The notes: generated by a model not told the origin, from the letters alone. A DNA stretch of 64,000 nucleotides from JAJXSS01 sp964547135 (GCA_964547135.1 CAZJMK010000006.1:1-64000); one strand, 5' to 3'; numbered from the stretch's first letter, positions 36,496-46,005 are shown. Made by a program: numbers and translations.

Positions 36496-39400
36496 TCACC
36501 CCTCCCCCTTCTCATGCCGTTCCCTCGCCCTTCGTTTGGCATCCAGCAATCGACTGGTCGTCGCTGCTTCATCACCCGTTTTCTTTTTCTCGCTCAGCGC
36601 ATGCACATCCACCGATGCGTTTTCGCTCACTCCCGCACCGCCGATCGCCGCGGCGAAATCCTCCGCCGCCCCCTCATCTTCCGCTGCATCGAACTTACGT
36701 TCACGGTTGGCTTTCACCTTCGCCGGGTCACCGCCTGAATTCATCGCCACCGAAGCCCCCGCCGCACCACCCGCTGCACCACTCAACTGTGTTTCCACCT
36801 TCTGTGCCCGTGCCTTGAGTGCCTCGAGCGTCGTCTCACTCTGCACCTGCCTTGGCCTTAACAACCCCAACACCGCATCCACCCGTCGCACCACCCATCG
36901 CCCCATCGCCGGCAAATCCCACGCAATGCGTCGCACTGCCACATCCACCAAAAACAGCGCCATCAGCGCCATCACCAGTGGCCGCCAAAGTGACCGCAGC
37001 GACCTTGATTCCACCACCGTCTGCCGATCAAACAAATTCATCGCCTCCGAGCTTGCCGCATCCAAAACCCGTCCCCCCGTCATTGCCGCCACCTGTTCCA
37101 CCGCAGCGCGATTGGCGTTGAACGTGCGCAACTCCCTGCCCCGTGCCAGTGTCACCCCGCCGAATATCACCTGGGCATCTTCTTTGCCTCGCCCCTTGGC
37201 CACCAGGTTCACAATGTAATTGCCCGCCTGCTGCACCGGCAGTGTCGCCTCATACACCCCCGGCCCGGTCTGCGCCAACCTCACCCCCGTCGGCTCGCCC
37301 CCCGGCCCGATCACCGTACCCACCACCTCCATGAAATTCGCAAACCCCCCCGGCCCCGCCCCCGGCCCAGTCCTCGCCCCTCCTTCATTTCCACCACCCT
37401 GCGCCGCCGTTGCATCCAGCCGAATGCGCAACCGCTCGCGCTCGATCGTCGTGGTCAAATCAAACTGCCGACTCGACGACGGCCGGGCCACCTGACGAAT
37501 CGTCCGCGCCCAAAAATCCGCAAACCCGTCCCACCCCAGCCAATCCACCGCCCACCGATTCGTCGCATCCGAGGTGAACGCAGCACTCCGACCCAATCCC
37601 ACCTGCCAATGCGCAAACACCGGCTCGCCCTCCGGCCCGACCATCGGCATGAACACCCTCGGGTCCAACTTCGGCCCCGTCAACACCAACCCCCGCAGTT
37701 GCGGTGTCCCGCCCAACCCCGCTGTCACCGGCGAACCCGTCTGCACCAGTGTCGGCACAAACGGTTCCTCTTTCACCAAATTCCTGCGAATCGTCCGCGC
37801 TTCCTTCACAAAAATCTGCGGCAGCCTGCGCGGGTCCTGCACCTGATAAAAATTGCCCCCACCCATCTGCGCCAGTTGCGTCAGCAACTGCCCGTTCACA
37901 TCATCCCCCACGCCCACCGTCGAAAGCGTGATCCCCGCACGAGCCATCTTCCCCATGATTTCAAACCAAGGCCCATCATTGCTCTGACCATCCGTGAGCA
38001 AAATAATGTGCTTCACCGCCGCGTCCTCTGGCCCCAGCCTCGCCAAGGCGCTGTATGCCTGTTCCAAGCCCGGGTAAATGTCCGTCCCGCCGCCGGGTTG
38101 TATCGACCGTATCCGCCGGGCAATCGCTGCCGGGTTCTGATTCAATTCCAACTGCCCCGGTCGTCCGATCACCCATGTCGTCTGCGTATCAAACGCCACC
38201 ACCCCCACCAAATCCTGCGGGTACATCGTCATCACCGCCTGCACCGCTGCCTCATTGGCGATTTCCAATTTCACCGCCCCGCCCTGCATCCCCGCCATCG
38301 ACCCCGAACGATCCGTCACGATCACCAGCGCCCCTGATGGCAACACCGTCTGAGCTGGTATCTGACACTCCACCGGCAACACCCGGTCCACCGGTGAATT
38401 CGTCCACCCCCCCGCTCCAAAACTCTCCGGCCCACCGACCATCACCAACCCGCCCCCCAAATCATTCACATACCTGGCCAGCATCCGATTCTGCGCCAAC
38501 GTGATCGCATCCGCAGGCACATTCTGCAACACCACCGCGTCATACCTTAAAAGCGTCACCAAATCCGTCGGAAATGCTTCGGGCACGATTCGCTGATTTT
38601 CAATGCCCCGACTCACCAAGGCCTTGCTCAAAATGTCGCCGCTCTCCCCGCCCACGTTGTCCACCAACAGCACCCGCCCCTGACCATGCACCAGTGTGAA
38701 CGACTCCGCTCGATTGTTGGCAGCTATCGCATCGCTCCCTTCACTGCTTTCAAACACCGCTTCAAATCGTGCCAGCCCACGGTCCTGCATCGGCACCTCA
38801 ATCAGCCGAACACACAAATAACGCCCTGCAACCCCTGTTGACATTGGCGCGGTCGTCACCGTTGTGTCCGTCGCATCGCCACTGTTTATTACCGTGGTTT
38901 CAGTCTGACGTGTCCAATCCCGTCGCCCGATCTCCGCCCCCATGCCCGCCTGTCCCGGTGCCAAATCAATCGGCTCACCATCCATCCGTAAAAACAACAT
39001 GCCCTCCGCCGGCTGGGTCGCACTGAGCACCACTCGTAACGCCACCGTCTGCCCCCGCCTTGCCTCCGTTGGGCTGATGACACTTTCCACCATCACTTCC
39101 CGGTCCAGCCGATAGTCCAGCGGCACGACATCAATCGGTATCCCTGCCGCCCGCGCCTCGTTCACCGCGCTCATCACGTTGCCCTGTCCGCCGACTTGGT
39201 CGTTCACCGTGTCATTGCCATCCCAGAACAGCACAATCCGTCGGCTGCTGTCCGCAGGGAACATCGCCATCGCCAGGCGCAAGGCTGCCGCGGTGTCGGT
39301 GCCATCCAATGGGTTCTGCGCAGCCCCCTGATCTTCAAGTGGGTGAATACTCGGCAGGGTGCGCACCGCCGGCCGACCGTCAAAGGTGATCAGCCCCAAC

Positions 39401-39744
39401 CGATCATCAGGGCGTCGCTCGGCCTGTGCCTGTTGTAAAAATTGCTGTGCCCAGCGCTGCACCGACACCGGCTCGCTCGTCGTGCCCTGCATCGGCGGAT
39501 TAAAAAAGCGTTGCACCGATTCCGACTGGTCCACCACCGCCACGACCGTCAGCTCCGCGTGTCGCTGCACCAACTCCAGCCCCGACAAAATCATCACCAG
39601 CAGCACCAACCCCGCCAAGCGAATGCCGATGGCCGTCCATCGCCGCCCCGGTTCCAGCGTCGTCAGACTTCGCCAACCCAGCCACAACATCGGCACTGCC
39701 AATAGCAGTAACCAAAGGTTCCCGGGTTGGTCAAAGCGAAACAT
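36496..39744 (-). CDS. Large membrane protein with two VWA domains and a GATase-like domain
   Basis: A 1082-residue protein. Two membrane segments at the start (residues 9-20, 36-55) and one near 900. The first VWA-like domain has VVDQSESV near residue 72. A class I glutamine-amidotransferase-like fold is around 355-440 (VLLVDNVGGESGD, GGGLVMVGGPESF). A second, complete VWA domain carries DRSGSM near 465 and LLTDGQSNDG. The tail after about residue 960 is low-complexity and charged. Similar proteins are annotated in planctomycetes as glutamine amidotransferase/VWA proteins. It is the first of four genes with moxR, DUF58 and batA-like. Confidence 0.88.
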   Translation of the reverse strand: MFRFDQPGNLWLLLLAVPMLWLGWRSLTTLEPGRRWTAIGIRLAGLVLLVMILSGLELVQRHAELTVVAVVDQSESVQRFFNPPMQGTTSEPVSVQRWAQQFLQQAQAERRPDDRLGLITFDGRPAVRTLPSIHPLEDQGAAQNPLDGTDTAAALRLAMAMFPADSSRRIVLFWDGNDTVNDQVGGQGNVMSAVNEARAAGIPIDVVPLDYRLDREVMVESVISPTEARRGQTVALRVVLSATQPAEGMLFLRMDGEPIDLAPGQAGMGAEIGRRDWTRQTETTVINSGDATDTTVTTAPMSTGVAGRYLCVRLIEVPMQDRGLARFEAVFESSEGSDAIAANNRAESFTLVHGQGRVLLVDNVGGESGDILSKALVSRGIENQRIVPEAFPTDLVTLLRYDAVVLQNVPADAITLAQNRMLARYVNDLGGGLVMVGGPESFGAGGWTNSPVDRVLPVECQIPAQTVLPSGALVIVTDRSGSMAGMQGGAVKLEIANEAAVQAVMTMYPQDLVGVVAFDTQTTWVIGRPGQLELNQNPAAIARRIRSIQPGGGTDIYPGLEQAYSALARLGPEDAAVKHIILLTDGQSNDGPWFEIMGKMARAGITLSTVGVGDDVNGQLLTQLAQMGGGNFYQVQDPRRLPQIFVKEARTIRRNLVKEEPFVPTLVQTGSPVTAGLGGTPQLRGLVLTGPKLDPRVFMPMVGPEGEPVFAHWQVGLGRSAAFTSDATNRWAVDWLGWDGFADFWARTIRQVARPSSSRQFDLTTTIERERLRIRLDATAAQGGGNEGGARTGPGAGPGGFANFMEVVGTVIGPGGEPTGVRLAQTGPGVYEATLPVQQAGNYIVNLVAKGRGKEDAQVIFGGVTLARGRELRTFNANRAAVEQVAAMTGGRVLDAASSEAMNLFDRQTVVESRSLRSLWRPLVMALMALFLVDVAVRRIAWDLPAMGRWVVRRVDAVLGLLRPRQVQSETTLEALKARAQKVETQLSGAAGGAAGASVAMNSGGDPAKVKANRERKFDAAEDEGAAEDFAAAIGGAGVSENASVDVHALSEKKKTGDEAATTSRLLDAKRRARERHEKGEG

Positions 39745-39837
39745 GATGTGTGCATCTTAGCTCATACACTTGTTTACGTGGCTATCTCCGACATATGAGG
39801 GTTCTGACCAGTTACAAGCGAATAACACTGGTCACGC

Positions 39838-39925
39838 TCTGCCCCCTCTCCCTCCGGGAGAGGGCTGGGGTGAGGGCGTTTCGATACTCGGCCACTTGAC
39901 CACTCGACCACTCGACCACTTCGCT
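39838..39925. repeat. J and B' modules
   Basis: CCCCCTCTCCCTCCGGGAGAGG (J, 39839-39885, given in outline) followed by a B' array of four octamers (39889-39922), upstream of the VWA gene. K follows at 40113-40155. Confidence 0.7.
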
Positions 39926-40188
39926 CTGATTTACCCATTCCCCAACCTCGTCATACCCGTCACAGTCGGTCCCACACCCCCTGCATTATTTTCATCCATC
40001 ATTGGCATTTGCCCTTGCCACATTTTCAATTTACGTACACCCGGTGCGAGTCAACCTTGGGGATTGACGCCGGGTGCCTCAAGGGGAATCCACGGGAATC
40101 ACGCATACGCCATGACCCCATGTAGCCCAGCCGCCCCTGGCTGGGGCAGAGCACAATCGGCGGGGTGGTTGTTACAGGAGTGCTAACC

Positions 40189-40242
40189 ATGATGATGAAC
40201 TTGTCGCTGACCCTGCTTCGCCGACCGCGTCCGCGTCCCTGA
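40189..40242 (+). CDS. 17-residue peptide, possible leader peptide
   Basis: MMMNLSLTLLRRPRPRP. AGGAG lies eight bases before the first ATG. The end is a run of arginine and proline codons (CGC CGA CCG CGT CCG CGT CCC), the type of codon cluster used by attenuation leaders. There is no structural gene after the terminator, so if it is a leader it is orphaned. Confidence 0.4.
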   Translation: MMMNLSLTLLRRPRPRP

Positions 40243-40342
40243 GTTTGCCTGAATCGTTGAATCACTAACACGATCGACAGCACGAACCGGTTCACGCATC
40301 GGCCCGACTGCTCGATCGACGGATATTCCCTCACCCTGGATT

Positions 40343-40386
40343 GGGTCTCGCTCCGGCTGCCTCCCCGGACGAGGCCCATTTTTTTT
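40343..40386 (+). terminator. Intrinsic terminator
   Basis: GGGTCTCG / CGAGGCCC stem (one G-U pair), inner CCGG/CCGG, followed by A and T8. Confidence 0.8.
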
Positions 40387-40428
40387 GAATGAGCCGTGAA
40401 TCAAACGTCAACCATTCTCTGTGTTTCA

Positions 40429-40532
40429 AAATGGATAATGGATGATGGATTAAGGATAATGTTCAGAAGTACCTTTCGATCCACCCACTCTTGGTTTGTA
40501 CATTATCCATCATCCTTTATCCATTATCCATG
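40429..40532. repeat. Family G palindrome supplying a stop codon
   Basis: Arms of ATGGATN heptamers around a core with CTCTTGGTTTGTACATT. The right arm overlaps the end of the minus-strand symporter gene: its last GGA codon and TAA come from GGATAATGG. Confidence 0.85.
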
Positions 40533-42137
40533 CTTTCCTGGTTTTCCCATCACGCACACCAAAAAACTCGCCGTCACTCCGATCGGCATCCACCACGTCC
40601 AGGCCAGTTTCACCGGCTCCCCAAACACCTTCGCACTCCACCACGCCAACGTTTTATCCTGCAACAGCGCAATCACCACCACGCCCGTCACCAGGGCCAA
40701 TATCACTGAAATGTTGTTGCCCCGTTTGGTGAATAATGCGGTTAAAAAAACCCCCAACATGCCCGCAAACGCAAACGTCATCACCCCCAAGGCAAAATCC
40801 AGCAATGTTTTTTGCTTGGGGTCGTAAATGATCGCACAGTAAATCGCAAACAACACCATCGCTCCGCCCAGCAGTGCCACCGCCACCTTCGGCGCATCGC
40901 TGGCTGTTTTTTCATCCGTCGTATACCCCAACTTCTTCCTCAACGGCAACCATATGTCCGCTATCAGACTCGAAGCCATGGCATTGATCGCCGAGTCCAA
41001 ACTGCCCTGCGCCACCGCAAAAAAACCCGCAAACGCCAGTCCCGCCACGATCGGCGGAAGTTCGTTCGCCAAAAAAATCGGGTACGCCGCCTGCACCCCG
41101 CCCTCCGGCACTACGCTCGGTGCAGCCGCCCCCATAATGTCCGGTCGCTGGTAATAAATCCACAAAAGCAGCCCCACCATCATGAACAGCATCACCACCC
41201 CGATGCCCACAAACTGTGCTCCGATCACCGACCTTGCCCCGTGCCTGGCCGACCGCGACACCATGAACCGCTGGGCAAAATCGTGATCGACCCCGTAAGC
41301 CGCCACGTTCAAAAACACCACCCCGAAAATCGCCGACCAAATCGTGTAAGGCTTGCTCCAGTCCCACGACCAATCCCAAAAATGCAGCTTGCTCGTCGTT
41401 TCGCTCGTCCCCGTCCCCGGCGTCCCCAACGTCGCAACAATTTCCGGCAACGACAGCGGTATCTTGTAAAGCAACAACCCAATCGACAGCAGCACCGCAA
41501 AAATCACCAGCGACAGTTGCACCGTGTCCGTCCATACCACCGCGCGAATGCCCCCCAATGTCGTGTAAAACGTGCCGATCACCCCGATCAGACAAATCGC
41601 CGATATCAATTGCCAAAGCGCCGGCTGATGCGTGCCGAATATCAATAAACACAACGGTATCGCCGCCAGAAACAACCTTGCCCCCGAAGCCAGCAAGCGA
41701 CCGAACAAAAACATCAGCGACACAGCCGTACGCGACGTCGGCCCAAAACGCTGCGCCAGGTAACCGTAAATGGTGATCGTGCCCGCCCGGTACAGTTTGG
41801 GCACAAATAAAAACCCGACGATGAACACCGCCAGAAAGCCGCCCAGGTTCAATATCAGGTATGAAAGGTCGCCGCGATACGCCTGATCCGGCGCCCCGAT
41901 GAAGGTTGCCGCTGACAACGCCGAGGCCACGATCGACACCGCCAAGGCCCAACTCGGCAAATTGCGATTGCCCAGAAAAAAACTTTCCGCATTCGCATCC
42001 CGCCGGCCCGTCCACAACGCAATACCCACCATCCCCAGCCAGTACACCACCACCACCGACCAGTCGAGGAAGCCGAAAGTGGCAACGGTCAAGGGTGGTG
42101 CTACGTTGAAATGTGACAACAATTGCTCCATGTTCAT
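40524..42137 (-). CDS. Sodium:solute symporter (SSS family)
   Basis: A 537-residue membrane protein with about 13-14 hydrophobic segments. It shows the SSS signature region (GTFYTTLGGIRAVVWTDTVQ, AGFFAVAQGSLDSAINAMAS), the family's core around helices 6-9. An early motif is YWLGMVGIALWTGRR...FFLGNR. The C-terminal helix pair is complete. It probably takes up a sugar, sialic-acid-type compound or myo-inositol with Na+; the substrate cannot be told. It is the last of four transport genes on this strand, after the ABC sugar permeases, separated from them by F arrays. The stop lies within a G element. Confidence 0.9.
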   Translation of the reverse strand: MNMEQLLSHFNVAPPLTVATFGFLDWSVVVVYWLGMVGIALWTGRRDANAESFFLGNRNLPSWALAVSIVASALSAATFIGAPDQAYRGDLSYLILNLGGFLAVFIVGFLFVPKLYRAGTITIYGYLAQRFGPTSRTAVSLMFLFGRLLASGARLFLAAIPLCLLIFGTHQPALWQLISAICLIGVIGTFYTTLGGIRAVVWTDTVQLSLVIFAVLLSIGLLLYKIPLSLPEIVATLGTPGTGTSETTSKLHFWDWSWDWSKPYTIWSAIFGVVFLNVAAYGVDHDFAQRFMVSRSARHGARSVIGAQFVGIGVVMLFMMVGLLLWIYYQRPDIMGAAAPSVVPEGGVQAAYPIFLANELPPIVAGLAFAGFFAVAQGSLDSAINAMASSLIADIWLPLRKKLGYTTDEKTASDAPKVAVALLGGAMVLFAIYCAIIYDPKQKTLLDFALGVMTFAFAGMLGVFLTALFTKRGNNISVILALVTGVVVIALLQDKTLAWWSAKVFGEPVKLAWTWWMPIGVTASFLVCVMGKPGKHG

Positions 42138-42144
42138 TCATTTC

Positions 42145-42285
42145 GAATGTCGGATTTCGAATTTCGAATTTCAAAACCAAGCCGAGTAAGAAGTCGCCGT
42201 CATGTTTTTCAAATCCAAAATTCGACAGCTTCAACAGCGAGCTTTGCCGCTATATTCGAAATTCGAAATTCCAAATCCGAAATTC
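42145..42285. repeat. F arrays flanking a short unique core
   Basis: TTCGAATTTCGAATTTC type heptamers at 42139-42175 and the mirrored set at 42254-42284. It lies between the symporter and the permease gene. Confidence 0.75.
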
Positions 42286-43110
42286 TCACCCCTTCACCGC
42301 TCCGGCCAATAACCCCCGTTGCATCCAGCGTTGCATCAGCAAAAAGAAAAGCACCATCGGCAGCAGCGCCAGTGCCGACCCCGCATATGCGTATCGGACA
42401 TTGGTCGCAAACACGCCCAGTAATTGATTCAGCGCCACCGGCAGCGTGTAATTCTGCTGCTCCTGCAACACCACCAGCGGCCAGAGCAAATTCGACCACG
42501 CCCCGATCACGCTGAACACCGCCAGAGTCGCCAGCGTCGGCTTGGCCAGGGGCAGCATCACGTGCCACCATATTTGCAACGCATGTGCCCCGTCGATGCG
42601 GGCGGCTTCCTCCAACTCACGCGGAATGCTCGCAAATGCCTGCCGACACAGATACACCCCGAAAGCCGTCACCGAAAACGGCAGCACCACCGCCAGTAAC
42701 GTGTCATATAACCCCATGCCCACGATCGTGCGGAACACCGGCACCAAAATCACCTGCTCCGGCACCATGATCGTCGCCAGCATCAACATGAAAATCACCT
42801 GCCTGCCGCGAAACTGCATACACGCCAGGGGGTATGCCGCCAGGGATGCCAACAGCACGTTCAACCCCGCCTGCGTCACCGTGACGATGATCGAGTTGAC
42901 CATCGGGCGCAGCAATTGTGCCTCGCTCCACGCCCCGTGAAAGTTGTCCAAGGTTAATTGCGTCGGCGTTGGAAATTGCGATAGCGAAAGCGACGCCGGC
43001 GACAGGGCAATGGCAAACAGCCACGCCGCCGGGCCGATGGCAAGCAGCGCCAGCAGTATCGCCAAAGCGTACATGCTCACCGAAAACAATATAGGTCGAT
43101 CATTTTTCAA
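42286..43110 (-). CDS. Sugar ABC transporter permease, MalG-type
   Basis: A 274-residue permease of the CUT1 type, with six hydrophobic segments. The EAA loop is EEAARIDGAHALQIWWHVML, which docks on an MsmK-like ATPase. No ATPase gene is in the cluster, so a shared one encoded elsewhere is likely. It pairs with the MalF-type permease 125 bases upstream on the same strand; a family A hairpin separates them. Confidence 0.92.
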   Translation of the reverse strand: MKNDRPILFSVSMYALAILLALLAIGPAAWLFAIALSPASLSLSQFPTPTQLTLDNFHGAWSEAQLLRPMVNSIIVTVTQAGLNVLLASLAAYPLACMQFRGRQVIFMLMLATIMVPEQVILVPVFRTIVGMGLYDTLLAVVLPFSVTAFGVYLCRQAFASIPRELEEAARIDGAHALQIWWHVMLPLAKPTLATLAVFSVIGAWSNLLWPLVVLQEQQNYTLPVALNQLLGVFATNVRYAYAGSALALLPMVLFFLLMQRWMQRGLLAGAVKG

Positions 43111-43129
43111 AACAAGGTTTCCGTTTTGA

Positions 43130-43222
43130 TGACGCCGTGCCCTTCAGGGCCGGATGGTTTTCATGATTACATCCTCATCATGCTTCATTCAAAAAAAACC
43201 GGGGCTAAAGCCCTCGGCGTCA
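43130..43222. repeat. Family A hairpin (core-identical with 44200-44288)
   Basis: Its core GATGGTTTTCATGATTACAT is almost the same as in the copy beyond the next gene, in the same orientation. Confidence 0.9.
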
Positions 43223-43234
43223 TCCACTTCTTGT

Positions 43235-44122
43235 TCATCTTCCCTCTCCGCTCAATTTCAACTGCACCATCGAAAACGCCAGCACCACCAAAAACAAAGT
43301 CACGCCCACCGCGCTGGCCAACCCGTAATCGCCCTGTTCAAACGCGAGGTCATAAATCAAGGGCACCGCCGTCTGATGCGAAAGCGGTGCTCCCTTGATG
43401 GTGATGTAAAGTTCCTCAAACACCTTGAGTGCGGAAATGCTGGAAATGATCGTCACCAATATCAGCACCGGCTGCAACGCAGGCAACGTCACATGTCGAA
43501 ACACGCCCCAGCGTCCCGCACCGTCCATCGCAGCCGCCTCCTCCAATTCTTTGGGCACCGCGAGTAACCCGGCCAGAAACACCATCATGTAGTAACCAAA
43601 ACCCTTCCACAAAGTCACCAGCATCGCGCTCATCAAGGTCCAAGGCCGTTCACTGAGCCAGTTCACCCCCGTCAGCCCCAATGCCTCCAACCAGCGATTG
43701 AGCAGCCCCGCATCTTCATTGAGCAACAACCGCCAGGCGATCGCAGCCACGATCGTCGGTGTCACCACCGGCAAAAACAGCAGCGCCCGCAACCCGCCCA
43801 TGCCACGCAGCCCCGCATGAACCACCAGCGCCGCCAGCAGGCTCACTCCCATCAACATCGGCGTCACCAGCAAATATAAAAAACTGTTCCCCAGACACAG
43901 CCAGAACAATCGATCCGACAGCAAACGCTGATAATTTTCCACCCCAACAAACTCAGGCCCGGCAAAGGCGGTGTACGACGTCAACGAATACCCGATCACC
44001 TGCAACATTGCCGCCAATACAAACACCCCCAGTATCACCATCGCCGGCGCCAGAAAAACATACGGCGTCCACGCCCGATGCGGCCTGAGTCTGCCTTGAG
44101 GTTGTGGTGATGGTTGATTCAT
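43235..44122 (-). CDS. Sugar ABC transporter permease, MalF-type
   Basis: A 295-residue CUT1 permease with six hydrophobic segments and EAA loop EEAAAMDGAGRWGVFRHVTL. The start MNQPSPQPQ gives a short polar head. It forms a heterodimer with the MalG-type protein and receives sugar from the lipoprotein encoded upstream. The gene is bracketed by direct copies of family A. Confidence 0.92.
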   Translation of the reverse strand: MNQPSPQPQGRLRPHRAWTPYVFLAPAMVILGVFVLAAMLQVIGYSLTSYTAFAGPEFVGVENYQRLLSDRLFWLCLGNSFLYLLVTPMLMGVSLLAALVVHAGLRGMGGLRALLFLPVVTPTIVAAIAWRLLLNEDAGLLNRWLEALGLTGVNWLSERPWTLMSAMLVTLWKGFGYYMMVFLAGLLAVPKELEEAAAMDGAGRWGVFRHVTLPALQPVLILVTIISSISALKVFEELYITIKGAPLSHQTAVPLIYDLAFEQGDYGLASAVGVTLFLVVLAFSMVQLKLSGEGR

Positions 44123-44128
44123 GAGTGA

Positions 44129-44288
44129 TGATGCCGTGCTCTTCGTGCCACAGTGTGTTTGATGACGCCGTGCCCTTCATGGCACGGTTTGTTTGTGATG
44201 CCGTGCCCTTCAGGGCCGGATGGTTTTCATGATTTCATCCTCATCATGCTTCATTCAAAAAAATCCGGGGCTAAAGCCCTCGGCGTCA
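44129..44288. repeat. Family A with duplicated left arms
   Basis: A partial arm (44129-44147), a second arm TGACGCCGTGCCCTTCATGG (44163 on), then a complete element (44194-44288). The complete copy reaches into the 3' end of the substrate-binding protein gene. Confidence 0.8.
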
Positions 44289-45669
44289 TATTGGTTGTTT
44301 TCGCCAATCCCCCCGGCAACGCCTCCAACCCCACCGGCCTGGCCGCATCGAGCAACTGATTCCAACGAATTTGTATTTCACCCAGCGTCGTTTCTACCTC
44401 GCGCCCTTCGAGCAATGCTGCCTTGATGCTTTCATTGAACACCCTTCGCATCGCCGGCCAGGGTTCGATCACCGGGGTAAACGCCACCGCCTCCCGCAAC
44501 GCCTTTGCCGACTGCCAGCGTGCCTGTACCAGTTTGTCTTGCTCCTTCGCCAACGCATCCGTCCATGTCACCCCTTCGCTCAAACGCGGTTGAAAATGAG
44601 CATCATCAAGGCTCGCCGAGGTACTGGGCAGTATGTTGACGATTTTGCCAAATGCCGATTGCGGCTGCGGGCCGGTGATGTAGGCCGCCAGTTTCGCCGC
44701 CAGTTCCGGGTGCTTGCTTTGCCGCGTCGCCCCCAGCAGCATCACCGCCACATGTGCCCTGCCCAGTTCCCCCGTGATCGGCCCAAGCACCTGCGTGTGC
44801 TCGTAAATGTTGGGGGCTGCATCCTTCACCCGCACCAAAAAATTCGCCCCCACCTGCACACAGGCAATCTGCCCATCCTGATACAGCCGAACCAGGTGCG
44901 CATGTCCGCCGGTGGCTGCCTCACGCGGCAAGGCTCCCTCCCGATACAGGTTCACCCAATCCTTCACCACGGCCACGATCGACGGGTCCAGCAAATTGGC
45001 CTGCAATCGATCCTCCCCCTTGGCGATCAGCATCGGTAAACCATCAGCCAGCATCATCCCCGGCAGCTCCGATTCCTGTCCCAGCGAAATCGAAAATAAA
45101 AATCGGCCCGTATGCTCGTAAAAAACCCGGGCCTGCCGGCGCAAGGTCGCCCAATCACGCCCCAGGTTTTGCATATCGAGTTCACTGGATGCAAGCAACT
45201 GCGTGTTGACAAGCGTGACCGATGTGGTGAGGTACCAGGGCAGTGCCTGCCACTGGTCCTGCAACATCGCCACCCGCAACACCCCCGGCAGATATTGCTC
45301 ACGCACCTTCTGCTCAAGGTAAGGTGACAAATCCAGCATCGCCCCCAGCGACGCAAAACGGGCAAAATCACCATCGGATAGGTTCACTACATCCGGCGCC
45401 CGGCCTGCCGCTGCCGCAGCCACGAGCTTGCGCCCCATCGCTTCAAAGGGCACATCCACCCAGACCACCTTCACCCCCGGGTTTTCTTTTTCAAACCCTT
45501 GGGTGAGTTCCTCCATGTACGTGGTGAAGCGCGGGCGCAGTGCCAGCGTCCATAATTCAAGCTCGATAGGGTCGGTGTTGGCGCTGCTTTTGGCATCACA
45601 CCCGATGCCTGCCAGACACACACAACAAAGCAGCAGGCTCACGAAAAATCGTCCGCGGAAAAGTTGCAT
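44251..45669 (-). CDS. Sugar-binding lipoprotein of an ABC transporter
   Basis: A 472-residue extracellular solute-binding protein of the CUT1 type. The signal peptide ends in the lipobox AGIGC. The mature part has the typical ELELWTLALRPRFTTYMEEL and RAPDVVNLSDGDFARFASLG segments. It captures a sugar or oligosaccharide and delivers it to the two permeases downstream. The last 12 residues (TPRALAPDFFE and stop) are encoded by the arm of a family A element, so the natural C-terminus has been changed. Six 17-bp repeats lie directly upstream of the start. Confidence 0.9.
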   Translation of the reverse strand: MQLFRGRFFVSLLLCCVCLAGIGCDAKSSANTDPIELELWTLALRPRFTTYMEELTQGFEKENPGVKVVWVDVPFEAMGRKLVAAAAAGRAPDVVNLSDGDFARFASLGAMLDLSPYLEQKVREQYLPGVLRVAMLQDQWQALPWYLTTSVTLVNTQLLASSELDMQNLGRDWATLRRQARVFYEHTGRFLFSISLGQESELPGMMLADGLPMLIAKGEDRLQANLLDPSIVAVVKDWVNLYREGALPREAATGGHAHLVRLYQDGQIACVQVGANFLVRVKDAAPNIYEHTQVLGPITGELGRAHVAVMLLGATRQSKHPELAAKLAAYITGPQPQSAFGKIVNILPSTSASLDDAHFQPRLSEGVTWTDALAKEQDKLVQARWQSAKALREAVAFTPVIEPWPAMRRVFNESIKAALLEGREVETTLGEIQIRWNQLLDAARPVGLEALPGGLAKTTNMTPRALAPDFFE

Positions 45670-45706
45670 GATGTGTCATTGTGCGCTGGAGTTGATGCAA
45701 AGTCGA

Positions 45707-45810
45707 TATCAGAGCCGTGCCGTGATCAGAGCCGTGCCGTGATCGGAGCCGTGCCGTGATCGGAGCCGGGCCGTGATCGGAGCCGGGCCGTGATCGGAGC
45801 CGGGCCGTGT
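45707..45810. repeat. 17-bp tandem repeat upstream of the sugar transporter
   Basis: Six units of GTGATCGGAGCCGKGCC. The units near the gene read GATCAGAGCCGTGCC and those further away GATCGGAGCCGGGCC. The array starts about 38 bases before the start codon of the minus-strand binding-protein gene, so it overlaps the expected promoter region. Confidence 0.9.
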
Positions 45811-45884
45811 CGGCCCGGTATTCCTTCCCTTCATGACACGGAACGTTTAATGACACCCAGCACTACATCACACAGAACGTTTGA

Positions 45885-45979
45885 TGACGCCGTGCCCTTC
45901 AGGGCCGGATGATTTTCCCCGATTGACTTTTCTTCATTCTTCATCGCGAAGCGATCCGGGGTTAAAGCCCTCGGCGTCA
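45885..45979. repeat. Family A hairpin
   Basis: Same orientation as 43130, with a core holding TCGCGAAGCGA. Confidence 0.85.
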
Positions 45980-46005
45980 TTTGTAACATCATTGAATGAC
46001 ATCCA

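Larger units (their letters stand above)
40034..40386 (+). other. Structured transcription unit with short peptide and terminator
   Basis: From left to right: a two-part hairpin CACCCGG...CCGGGTG enclosing GTCAA...TTGAC (40036-40077); a K fragment; a 17-codon reading frame with an excellent ribosome site (40189-40242); a CGATCGA...TCGATCG long-range stem (about 40270-40316); and an intrinsic terminator (40343-40386). No plus-strand gene follows. It resembles a leader-peptide attenuator without its operon. Confidence 0.4.

Noticed and set aside
40034..40115. Riboswitch of the cobalamin type in front of the small peptide
   Set aside because: Short pieces such as AAGGGGAA look similar, but the conserved B12 box and core pairing are absent.
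40026..40379. Minus-strand frame of about 117 codons upstream of the VWA gene
   Set aside because: It runs antisense through the terminator, hairpins and K fragment and has no ribosome site or domain.
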